Assembly: GCF_021462505.1 (NCBI RefSeq)
Contig: NZ_JAKEDV010000001.1
Location: forward strand, 310,439-374,438
Source of the DNA: Thermus brockianus
Lineage (GTDB): Bacteria; Deinococcota; Deinococci; Deinococcales; Thermaceae
Length of the DNA: 64,000 bases
Direction of reading: 5' to 3'
The position numbers and the translations under genes are program-made. Of this stretch, positions 20,430-27,816 are shown in pieces. Numbering within the stretch: the stretch's first letter is position 1; each line of letters begins with the position of its first letter. The notes beneath the pieces were generated by a model. The model had not been told where the DNA came from, ran no database searches, and saw only the letters and a list, made by a program, of their open reading frames with translations.

Positions 20430-20659
20430 GAGCCGTTAAGATGCTTGTACAATTGAGCTAAAAGGCTAGCAATATCAAAGTTTTGCATAATGTATAAAAA
20501 GCGAGACAAAAGACAATATGGACTAAGAGTACGTGTAGTGTTGTTAAAACCGTCCCCGCCCCTTGACGTTCAAGCTTGCCCCCGCCTAATGTAGGCACCA
20601 ACGCTTGCAGCGGATCGCCTTTAGAAGGCGACGGAGCGGTTTGGAGGGGGGCGAAGCAG
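20430..20659 (+). promoter_or_regulatory. AT-rich divergent intergenic region with candidate promoter for the TPR-fadD operon
   Basis: Between the two lipid operons lies the longest gene-free stretch of the island (294 bp in all), with a markedly AT-rich core at about 20434-20550. A candidate plus-strand promoter is TTGACG at 20563-20568, an 18-bp spacer and TAATGT at 20587-20592. The -35 sits within the short palindrome CTTGACGTTCAAG (20562-20574), which could be an operator of another regulator. The ribosome site GGAGGGGGG precedes the ATG at 20660. No RNA gene was recognised. Confidence 0.4.
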
Positions 20660-21478
20660 ATGTTGGTGAGCCTGCGGAAAGCCGTACACGGGGCGGTTAT
20701 TGGTTTGGTTCTGGTTTCTCAGGTTGGGGTGGGCAATCAATCTGAACTTCGGGTTGTTTCCCCACCGGATTTTCCGTCGGACTTGGCTGACCTCGAGGCC
20801 TTGCATGATGCTGGACGTTACCGGGAGGCGTACGAGAAGGCGCTACAGCGTAAGGATGCTTGGGGCTACATTTTGGCTTCCTATAGCGCGACGAATTATG
20901 CCCGCTATCAGGCGCAGGAGGCCGAACGCCAAGACTGGTTTAGGCGAGCTGCGGATGCGGCGCGCGAGGCGATCAAGTTGGCTCCACAAGAGAAGCGGAG
21001 GGCATCCTTTGAGGTGAGCGCTGAAGCCAAGGCGTACTTCGCTTTGGGGCAGGCGTTGGGACGGTATGTTCAGTACGCAGGGCTCTTCACGCAAGCCCTG
21101 TTGGTGAACCAGATACGTTCTGCCTTCAGTAAATCCATAGAACTGGCACCTCACTTTCCCGACCCCTATATCGGCATGGCTTTGTGGCATGCGGAGGGTG
21201 TTTCGCGGAACATATGCTTGATTTTTGGATGTCGGCGGGACCAGGTTCGCGTGTTCCTTGACAAAGCGGAGTCTTTGCGAAGCAACTCCAAGCGGGTCAT
21301 TCTCGGTTATGTAGATGGGGGCTACGCCAACCTGCTAATAGGGGATTTCCAGGAATCCGATCGCGGGTTAAAAACGGCGCTGGCAACTCCCGCCAACACT
21401 GCCGAGGATCAATACGAGCACGAGCGGGCCAGGAAATTGTTGCAGGAGCTAGACCGCAAGAGGGGGGCAGGAAAATGA
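20660..21478 (+). CDS. Exported TPR-like helical repeat protein
   Basis: A 272-residue protein with an N-terminal hydrophobic segment after basic residues (LRKAVHGAVIGLVLVSQVGVG), read as a signal peptide or membrane anchor. The rest is helical with TPR-like units (LEALHDAGRYREAYEKALQR, AKAYFALGQALG, SAFSKSIELAPHFPDPYIGM). No catalytic motif is seen; it probably scaffolds or assists the envelope components encoded after it. The ATG at 20660 is chosen for its ribosome site; an upstream in-frame start would lie over the promoter. It overlaps the acyl-CoA ligase gene by ATGA. Low-GC codon use. Exact function unknown. Confidence 0.75.
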   Translation: MLVSLRKAVHGAVIGLVLVSQVGVGNQSELRVVSPPDFPSDLADLEALHDAGRYREAYEKALQRKDAWGYILASYSATNYARYQAQEAERQDWFRRAADAAREAIKLAPQEKRRASFEVSAEAKAYFALGQALGRYVQYAGLFTQALLVNQIRSAFSKSIELAPHFPDPYIGMALWHAEGVSRNICLIFGCRRDQVRVFLDKAESLRSNSKRVILGYVDGGYANLLIGDFQESDRGLKTALATPANTAEDQYEHERARKLLQELDRKRGAGK

Positions 21479-23181
21479 CCCGTGCGCAAGAAAAGCCCTG
21501 GCTGAAGTTTTACGACCCGGGAGTGCCGTGGCAGCTTGAGTACCCTGAGGTCCCTGTACATGCTCTCTTGGAGGAGTCAGCTCGTAAGTGGCATTCAAAG
21601 GAAGCCCTTTTCTTTTACGGCACGAAGGTGACGTATGGCGAGCTTCTTGCTTTGACGCAGAGGGTTGCGGCAAATTTGCAGCACTTGGGTCTTCGGAAGG
21701 GGGATCGGGTAGCATTGATGCTTCCCAATACTCCCCAGTACGTGATGGCCTACTACGGGGTGTTGATGGCGGGAGGGGTTGTCGTCAACATGAGCCCCCT
21801 GTATACGCCCCGGGAGATGCGGGCGATTCTTGAGGATACAGAAGCCCGCTTTCTCATCATGATAGACTTCGCCTTCCCCCGCTACCTGGAAATAGAGGCG
21901 GAAACCCCTGTAGAGGTGGTGTTCACGGCGGGAATCCAGGATTATCTTCCTCCTCCGCTTAATGTCTTGTACTTGGCAAAGGCCAAACAAGAAGGGATCT
22001 GGCAGGAGTTGCCGGAACATCCTAAGCGGAGGGATTTCAGCGCCCTCTTACAGGAAGGAAAACCCGCTCCGGTGGAGGTGGCTCCTGATGATCTGGCACT
22101 TTTGCAATATACGGGGGGTACTACGGGATCGCCCAAAGGGGCCATGCTCACCCACAGAAACTTGGTGGCGAACGTTTACCAGGTGTGGTCGTGGATGGAG
22201 GCGGGGCGTGTTAGGCAGGACAAGTTCCGCCTCGAGGAGGGCAACGAGGTGGGGCTATGCGCGGTTCCCTTTTTCCATGTGTACGGGATGACAGTAGCCC
22301 TAAACCTCGGCATCAAGGGCGGGGGGAAGCTTATTCTCGTACCCCGGCCCGAACCGAAGGAGCTCGTGGACCACGTGGAGGACCATCGGGTGACGCTTTT
22401 CCCGGGAGTACCCACGATGTACGTGGGCTTTCTTCAGGTGCCCAATTTGGCGAAACGGGATGTTTCCTCCCTTAAGTTCTGCATCTCTGGGGCTGCTCCC
22501 CTTCCTATAGAGGTGGCCAGGCAGTTTGAGGAGGTTACAGGGGCCAAGCTAGTGGAGGGGTATGGTTTGACGGAGGCAAGCCCTGTTACGCATGCCAATC
22601 CCCTTTTTGGGAAACGGAAGGTGGGCTCCATTGGCTTGCCTCTCCCTGGGGTGGAGGCCAAGGTGGTGGACAGTGAGGGAAGGGAGTTGCCCCCTGGGGA
22701 AGTGGGCGAACTGGTGGTTCGCGGCCCAAACGTCATGAAAGGCTATTGGCGGCGCCCCGAAGAAACGGCCCAGGTTCTGCGGGATGGGTGGCTTTATACG
22801 GGGGATATGGCCCGGATGGACGAAGAGGGTTATTTTTACATTGTAGACCGCAAAAAGGATCTAATCATTGCCGGAGGGTACAACATTTATCCCAGGGAAG
22901 TAGAGGAAGTTCTCTATATGCACCCGGGTGTCTTAGAGGCCGCGGTTGTGGGGGTGCCTGATCCTTACCGGGGGGAGACGGTCAAAGCCTTCGTGGTCTT
23001 GAAGCCAGAAGCGCGTGGGCAGGTTACGGAGGAGGATTTGGAAGCATTCTGCCGCAAACATTTGGCTGCCTACAAGGTGCCCAGAATATGGGAGTTCCGA
23101 GAGGAGTTGCCGAAGAGCTTGGTTGGAAAGGTTCTTCGGCGGGTGTTGCGCGATGAGGCTGGGAGTGGAGGTGGATCGTGA
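21475..23181 (+). CDS. fadD: Long-chain fatty acid-CoA ligase
   Basis: A 568-residue adenylate-forming enzyme. The phosphate loop is YTGGTTGSPKGAML, followed by FFHVYGMTV, EGYGLTEASPVTH, GWLYTGDMARMDEEGYF, the hinge region VDRKKDLIIAGGYNIYPREVE and the C-terminal lysine in PKSLVGKVLRR. It activates long-chain fatty acids to acyl-CoA at the inner membrane. It overlaps the TPR gene (ATGA) and its TGA overlaps the GTG of the lipoprotein gene, so the operon is tightly coupled. It would accept acids delivered by uptake or produced by the divergent SCP2-R2lox operon. Confidence 0.93.
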   Translation: MTRAQEKPWLKFYDPGVPWQLEYPEVPVHALLEESARKWHSKEALFFYGTKVTYGELLALTQRVAANLQHLGLRKGDRVALMLPNTPQYVMAYYGVLMAGGVVVNMSPLYTPREMRAILEDTEARFLIMIDFAFPRYLEIEAETPVEVVFTAGIQDYLPPPLNVLYLAKAKQEGIWQELPEHPKRRDFSALLQEGKPAPVEVAPDDLALLQYTGGTTGSPKGAMLTHRNLVANVYQVWSWMEAGRVRQDKFRLEEGNEVGLCAVPFFHVYGMTVALNLGIKGGGKLILVPRPEPKELVDHVEDHRVTLFPGVPTMYVGFLQVPNLAKRDVSSLKFCISGAAPLPIEVARQFEEVTGAKLVEGYGLTEASPVTHANPLFGKRKVGSIGLPLPGVEAKVVDSEGRELPPGEVGELVVRGPNVMKGYWRRPEETAQVLRDGWLYTGDMARMDEEGYFYIVDRKKDLIIAGGYNIYPREVEEVLYMHPGVLEAAVVGVPDPYRGETVKAFVVLKPEARGQVTEEDLEAFCRKHLAAYKVPRIWEFREELPKSLVGKVLRRVLRDEAGSGGGS

Positions 23182-24437
23182 AGGGGTGGCGTGCCTACGT
23201 TTGGGCGCTATTGGGTGTGTTGTTGGGAGCGTGTGGCCTTCCGAGTCCCGAGCAGGCTAGGAGGAATCTAGCCCCCGAAACTCCACTCACGCCAGAGTAC
23301 CGGGATATCCCTCTGGCGAGGATTCAGCTGGACGTGTGGGATCTCTACGATCTTCTTTTTGGTGAAAGCCCTAACGTCCGCCTGTTTACGGTAAGCGGGG
23401 GTCAGGCAAGAGGCCGTATCCAGCAAGGGGATATGGCCTTGGAGATAGGTGTTCCCGATTTTGGCTTACAGTTTTTCGTTTCTGCGCTAGAGCTTAATCG
23501 GGAGGTTAGGAAGGAGATTACGCTTCCCCGGATTAGTGGCGTGAATGCTGCCTTGCAAAGCCTGCTGCAACAGGCGCAACTTCCCGAGGCGTATCTTTTC
23601 CAAACGCTTACGCTTACCCTGCCTAGAGGGTACGTACGGGCCAGGGATATCGCTGTGTGTACGCAGGGAGCAAGCAGCAAGTGCACGGGAAATTTGATGG
23701 CAGTTAACGGTGGGAGCACGGAATTCCGCTTTAACACAGGGCAACCGGTGGAGGTGGTGGCTGAGGCGAGCGCTTTGCTCAATGCCTTGGGCGTGGCTGT
23801 GTTCTCGGGGGAGGTGCGCGTAGACCTTAGGTTGACGCCATTGGCGGATCTGGAGGACCTCCTGAGGTATGTTGCGCAGGAAGGCTGCAGCGTGTTAGGC
23901 TGCAACATTAGGCAAGTTGTTAGCCAGGCACGGGTGTTAGCCCCCTTCGGGGCTAAGTCTTCAGGCCCTTTTGTTGTTACCACAAAGGCACTTGCCTCAC
24001 CACTAGGAGCGCTTCCCGCAGCTACTGTGGAGGAGCTCCAACGGTATACAGAAACGCTTGGGCTTACCCTGGAGTTGGAATCTGAGCTTCCCACAGAGGT
24101 CTTGGGCGTCACCCTGTGGGCCGGATCGGGGAACGAGCCTCGGTTTGACACGCCTTTGCCCGGGGATTTCGTCTATACGGTATCCGATCCCATACCTGCT
24201 CCTCAGGTAGACGCGGATGGGCGTTCACAGGGTGCAGTTCGTAAGAGGATTGCGGTTGAGCTGCCTCAGGAGGAGGCTAGGCGGTTCTTGGGGCTTCTGG
24301 GTCAAGAGAACGTTCACGTGGCGGCACGCTTGCACCTGCAGGGGCCTGCGGGTAGCCAGGGGGTCTTCCGGTTTAAGGCACAAGATCAGCTACGCATTTT
24401 TGCTAAGGGTACAGCGAGGTTGCGGATCGGGAGGTGA
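23178..24437 (+). CDS. Outer-envelope lipoprotein of unknown function in lipid operon
   Basis: A 419-residue lipoprotein. The N-terminus GWRAYVWALLGVLLGACG has a lipobox with the modified Cys at residue 19. The mature part is beta-rich with no recognised catalytic motif, long polar strands, and Cys pairs (about VCTQGASSKC and GCSVLGC) that could form disulfides outside the cytoplasm. Start is the GTG overlapping the fadD stop. Its position between fadD and a barrel-like gene suggests the two act together on lipid uptake or export across the outer envelope. I do not recognise a named family. Confidence 0.7.
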   Translation: MKGWRAYVWALLGVLLGACGLPSPEQARRNLAPETPLTPEYRDIPLARIQLDVWDLYDLLFGESPNVRLFTVSGGQARGRIQQGDMALEIGVPDFGLQFFVSALELNREVRKEITLPRISGVNAALQSLLQQAQLPEAYLFQTLTLTLPRGYVRARDIAVCTQGASSKCTGNLMAVNGGSTEFRFNTGQPVEVVAEASALLNALGVAVFSGEVRVDLRLTPLADLEDLLRYVAQEGCSVLGCNIRQVVSQARVLAPFGAKSSGPFVVTTKALASPLGALPAATVEELQRYTETLGLTLELESELPTEVLGVTLWAGSGNEPRFDTPLPGDFVYTVSDPIPAPQVDADGRSQGAVRKRIAVELPQEEARRFLGLLGQENVHVAARLHLQGPAGSQGVFRFKAQDQLRIFAKGTARLRIGR

Positions 24438-24440
24438 GGG

Positions 24441-25658
24441 ATGCGCCGTGTTGGCTTGGTTGCGAGCGTTTGCTTGATTTTAGGGTCGGGTGCCTTTGGT
24501 CAGCCTGCCTTGTACCCGGAAGGTCCCCAGGCTCTTCCCTTGGAGGGAGGCTTGGAGATCGGGCTTCCGAGCCTGGGGTTGGATGTGGACAACAACACCC
24601 TGACCCTTGCCGACTTAATAAACGTGGCTGCCCTGTTGCGGGACCCCCAACCCACGGACATCCTCCTCTTGGCAGCTAAGGTACCCAGGGGTTCGGATTC
24701 GGTGGCTACGTTGCGTGGCCTGGGCCAGGTGTTTGCTGTGGCCTGGCCTTTTGGCGTAGACCCGCTAACGGGTTCCGCGGCCTTTAGCCTTGGACTTTCC
24801 TACGGGATTGAAGCTCGAGGTCGGCTTAATATTGGAAAAGATTTAGTTTCCCTGGCACAGGATGGAGCGCAACCGGGTGATGTGCTCGTTTTGGATGGCA
24901 CCCAAGGCACAGGTGTGGTATTTGATCGGCTGACGCTTCAGGCGGCCTTACCGCTCTTGGATGGACTGGTGGTGGCTGGTGCGGAGCTATCGGTGCTTTA
25001 CGCCCGCTTCCTGGGCCAGGCTGGTCTAGGCGGTAGTCTTTACTACGATGCCAACGGTTACGATGGGGTCGCAAGCCTCGAGGCGGTGGAGGGTGGCGGG
25101 GGGTTTGGGTATCAGCTCGGTTTTGGCGTTCGAACCCGCTTGCCTACTGTAGGGGCAGGAATTCGCTTCCGCGTTTTGGGTCAACTCAGCTATACTGGGG
25201 AACGTAGAACGGTAAGCGTGCAGGCCACCGATGCAGCGGCCTTGGACATTGTGGAATGCCTTCGCAATGGTACAGGCAATAGCCAGGTGAGTTGCGCTTC
25301 GCAAACGACTCAGACGGCTGGATCTTTATCTTTGCCCACAGAAATAGATGCCTATGCGTATTATCCTATTTTCCTTGGTCAGGGGGAGCCTTTGTTCCTT
25401 TTGGCTCGGGCACGTGGGGTATTTGGGGGTTTCCTGGACGAGGGGTGGCGGCTAGGTGTGGGCGCCTCGTACCGGTTGTTCACCCGGGTGCCTTTGGGGG
25501 TGGAGCTAGGAATTGGGGGTCCTTCGGGCTTCTCGCTAGGTTTTAGGCTGGGGGTGGAGTTGCCAGGAGCAGAGCTCCGTTTCGGTTTGGCGCAACGGGG
25601 GGGTTTCCTGCTGGGCGCGAAGGGGGCAGAGTTCCGGCTTGCGGCGGTGTTGAAGTAG
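24441..25658 (+). CDS. Outer membrane beta-barrel candidate (FadL-like role)
   Basis: A 405-residue protein with a signal peptide (GLVASVCLILGSGAFGQ) and then many alternating polar/hydrophobic strands separated by Gly/Asp turns. Examples are the strands around SAAFSLGLSYGIEARGRLNI, GGGFGYQLGFGVRTRL and FSLGFRLGVELPGAELRFGL. This is the pattern of an outer membrane barrel. No clear match to FadL itself is seen, but placement after fadD and the lipoprotein suggests a hydrophobic-substrate channel. A strong ribosome site GGAGGTGAGGG precedes the ATG. Function is inference. Confidence 0.65.
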   Translation: MRRVGLVASVCLILGSGAFGQPALYPEGPQALPLEGGLEIGLPSLGLDVDNNTLTLADLINVAALLRDPQPTDILLLAAKVPRGSDSVATLRGLGQVFAVAWPFGVDPLTGSAAFSLGLSYGIEARGRLNIGKDLVSLAQDGAQPGDVLVLDGTQGTGVVFDRLTLQAALPLLDGLVVAGAELSVLYARFLGQAGLGGSLYYDANGYDGVASLEAVEGGGGFGYQLGFGVRTRLPTVGAGIRFRVLGQLSYTGERRTVSVQATDAAALDIVECLRNGTGNSQVSCASQTTQTAGSLSLPTEIDAYAYYPIFLGQGEPLFLLARARGVFGGFLDEGWRLGVGASYRLFTRVPLGVELGIGGPSGFSLGFRLGVELPGAELRFGLAQRGGFLLGAKGAEFRLAAVLK

Positions 25659-25670
25659 GGGGGGATTGCG

Positions 25671-27371
25671 ATGGTGGACTCGGTGCGACGGTACCGCTTA
25701 TCGGAGGAGGAGCGCAGGCGGCTGAAGCAGGAACTAGAGGCTAAGGCGAAGACGATCACGCCTCGTGCCCGCATGCGAGCTGTGGTAAGCACCATGGCCC
25801 GTTATGGATTGTCCCAGCTTCTTGCGGGAGGCCTACCGCGGTCTGAGGAAGGATGGCGGGCACTAGGGCGTCGGGTAAAGCAAGCGTTTCAGGAGCTTGG
25901 GCCCACGTACATCAAATTGGGTCAGGTGTTGGTTACCCGGCAGGAGCTCTTTCCCGACCCATTTACGGACGAGCTTAAAACTCTCCTAGACGAGGTTCCT
26001 CCCATGGCCTTTCCCTACATCGCTTTGGTTTTGGAGGAGGAACTTCCCGAGGGATTGGAAACGTTTAACTGGATTGATCCCCAACCCCTTGCGTCTGCTT
26101 CTGTGGCTCAAGTGTATCGGGCGGAGTTGCGGGATGGGCGTGCTTGTGCGGTTAAGGTGGTGCGCCCGTTGGTGGACCTGTTGTTCCAAACCGACATTGG
26201 CGTGATAAAGCGGATCGCGTCCCGGGTTCAACGACTTTTGCCTCCTCCCATTGCTGCTTCGTTGGATTTGCCCGGTATATTGGAGGACTATTATTCTAGC
26301 GCCATGTCAGAGCTAGACATGCGTCTTGAGGCGCGCAATACCGAAGAGGGGCGCCGGATGGCGGAAGAATTCGCCACCTTGGCTGTTCCAGAGGTGTACT
26401 TGGCAACCCAACGAGTGCTCGTAATGGAGTTTGTAGACGGTTGGAACCTAAAAGATTTTCCGGTAGATTTCTTTACTTTTGAAGAGCGTCTTGAGATCAT
26501 GTTGGACCTAGCCCACATTTACATTAAAACCTTCCTTGAGGGCTTATATCACGCGGATCCCCATGGGGGGAACCTGATGATACACCGGCATAACCGCAAG
26601 TGCTACATCATTGATTGGGGAATGATGGGTCGCATGGACGCTACCCATATAGAGGCGATTTTTCGCACGTTGCTTCATGTGCGGTCGGGCCAAGCAAAGG
26701 ACGCTGCCGAAACGATCATGGAGGTTTACGAACCCACAGCCTTTACGGATCGGGGGAGGCTGCGGGATCAGCTTCGGGCTCTGGGCATCCATTACGTCAA
26801 CACGGAGCAGGGTAGCCTGCGAAATTGGGGCGATTTTCTTATACGGTCTATAAAAATCGCCTTCCAAAATCATTGCCGCATCCCCTCGGGTCTTGCCTTG
26901 TGGGCAAAAGGATGGTCCGCGGCAGAAGGTACAGCGCGTTGGCTTTGCCCGGAGATTAGCTTCCATCATGTAGTGGAGTCTGCGGACATACGGATTATAG
27001 AGAGCTGGCTTAAGCGCCGGTTCAATTATCGCACCAATGCGAGCTTTTTGGCAGAAGGGTTGGAGTTTTTAGCCACGCTTCCCCGAAGGGTTAAGGAGAT
27101 TTTGGAAAACTTAGCCTGGAATGAGTTTAGATTGGTTCTTGAAGGGAGGCTGGCCCACGATCAAGAGCGTCTGATGTCCCGGTTGGTTAACCGGCTCTCG
27201 TTGGGTATGTTAGCGAGCGGGCTCTTTCTCGGGGGATCCATTCTCCTGGCGTTTGGTGGGGATTCCTCCCGCGACCCCTTCCTTGTGCGGTTTGCGGGGC
27301 AGTTGGGGCTTTGGGGTGGCCTGATCCTTTCAGGGTACCTGGCGTATAAGGTTGTGCGGCAGCGCATTTAG
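25671..27371 (+). CDS. UbiB/ABC1/COQ8-family atypical kinase
   Basis: A 566-residue ABC1 kinase. The KxGQ-type motif is YIKLGQVLVTRQ, the Ala-rich nucleotide loop ASASVAQVYRAEL, the VAIK-type lysine AVKVVRP, the catalytic/metal region YHADPHGGNLM, and IDWGMMGRMD in place of the usual IDFG. Two hydrophobic segments near the C-terminus (LGMLASGLFLGGSILLAFGG and LGLWGGLILSGYLAYKVV) anchor it in the membrane. Family members support quinone synthesis and other lipid handling, often through ATPase activity. Here it follows fadD, lipoprotein and barrel genes rather than menaquinone genes, so a role in moving or mobilising lipid is likely. Low-GC codon use. Confidence 0.88.
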   Translation: MVDSVRRYRLSEEERRRLKQELEAKAKTITPRARMRAVVSTMARYGLSQLLAGGLPRSEEGWRALGRRVKQAFQELGPTYIKLGQVLVTRQELFPDPFTDELKTLLDEVPPMAFPYIALVLEEELPEGLETFNWIDPQPLASASVAQVYRAELRDGRACAVKVVRPLVDLLFQTDIGVIKRIASRVQRLLPPPIAASLDLPGILEDYYSSAMSELDMRLEARNTEEGRRMAEEFATLAVPEVYLATQRVLVMEFVDGWNLKDFPVDFFTFEERLEIMLDLAHIYIKTFLEGLYHADPHGGNLMIHRHNRKCYIIDWGMMGRMDATHIEAIFRTLLHVRSGQAKDAAETIMEVYEPTAFTDRGRLRDQLRALGIHYVNTEQGSLRNWGDFLIRSIKIAFQNHCRIPSGLALWAKGWSAAEGTARWLCPEISFHHVVESADIRIIESWLKRRFNYRTNASFLAEGLEFLATLPRRVKEILENLAWNEFRLVLEGRLAHDQERLMSRLVNRLSLGMLASGLFLGGSILLAFGGDSSRDPFLVRFAGQLGLWGGLILSGYLAYKVVRQRI

Positions 27372-27381
27372 GGGGTGTTGA

Positions 27382-27732
27382 ATGGGAAAGAGCGATTTGA
27401 GCATGGAGGAGCGTATACGGGCCTTTTACAGGCAAAGCGGTGGGCCGTTGAACCCCAAGATCCCGGAACTCATAGAGCGGCATCTTCTTTATGGCAAGGA
27501 TCACGGTCCCCCTGGACGCCGTGAGACGCTAGCCGATGCTTTCATGCGCTGGTTGATGGAGGATCCGAGCATGCGCCTGGTGGCGGAATGGTACATGCGC
27601 CGGCAGATGCGGCAAAGCTCGTTGGAGAGCCGGCTAGGACAAGTAGAGAAGGAGTTGGGAGCCTTGCGTGAGGAGGTGCGGGAGCTAAGGCGCGCGTTTC
27701 TGGAGCTTTGTAAGGAGCGACCGGGTAAGTGA
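27382..27732 (+). CDS. Small protein with C-terminal coiled coil, unknown function
   Basis: A 116-residue soluble protein. The first 75 residues are helical and charged (MEERIRAFYRQSGGPLNPK, ADAFMRWLMEDPSMRLVAEW). The last 40 form a clear heptad coiled coil (SLESRLGQVEKELGALREEV). No enzyme motif. It starts 10 bp after the UbiB-like kinase gene, so the two are probably co-transcribed. In E. coli the coiled-coil accessory UbiK works with the SCP2-domain protein UbiJ and UbiB; the resemblance of this trio is architectural only. A phasin-like lipid-surface protein is another possibility. Confidence 0.7.
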   Translation: MGKSDLSMEERIRAFYRQSGGPLNPKIPELIERHLLYGKDHGPPGRRETLADAFMRWLMEDPSMRLVAEWYMRRQMRQSSLESRLGQVEKELGALREEVRELRRAFLELCKERPGK

Positions 27733-27757
27733 GGTGCGATAGGGAGTAGGATACATC

Positions 27758-27801
27758 TTGACGGCAGATGCCTTTGGCATTAAACTTTGACCGAGTATAA
27801 G
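27758..27801 (+). promoter_or_regulatory. Promoter of the beta-oxidation operon with FadR-like operator
   Basis: Two overlapping promoter readings exist: TTGACG (27758-27763) with a 17-bp spacer to TAAACT (27781-27786), or TTGGCA (27774-27779) with a 16-bp spacer to TATAAG (27796-27801). The element TTTGACCGAGTATAA at 27786-27800 fits the recalled FadR consensus at 14 of 15 and covers the second -10. A small inverted repeat ATGCCtttGGCAT lies between (27768-27780). The ribosome site GGGGAGG precedes the ATG at 27817. Confidence 0.65.
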
Positions 27802-27816
27802 TTTGGGGAGGAAAAG

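Noticed and set aside
27787-27816. In-frame TTG as start of the FadN-type gene
   Set aside because: The TTG is part of the operator and the -10 hexamer lies after it, so it would be upstream of the transcription start. The ATG at 27817 has a proper ribosome site and starts at the family's NAD-binding strand.
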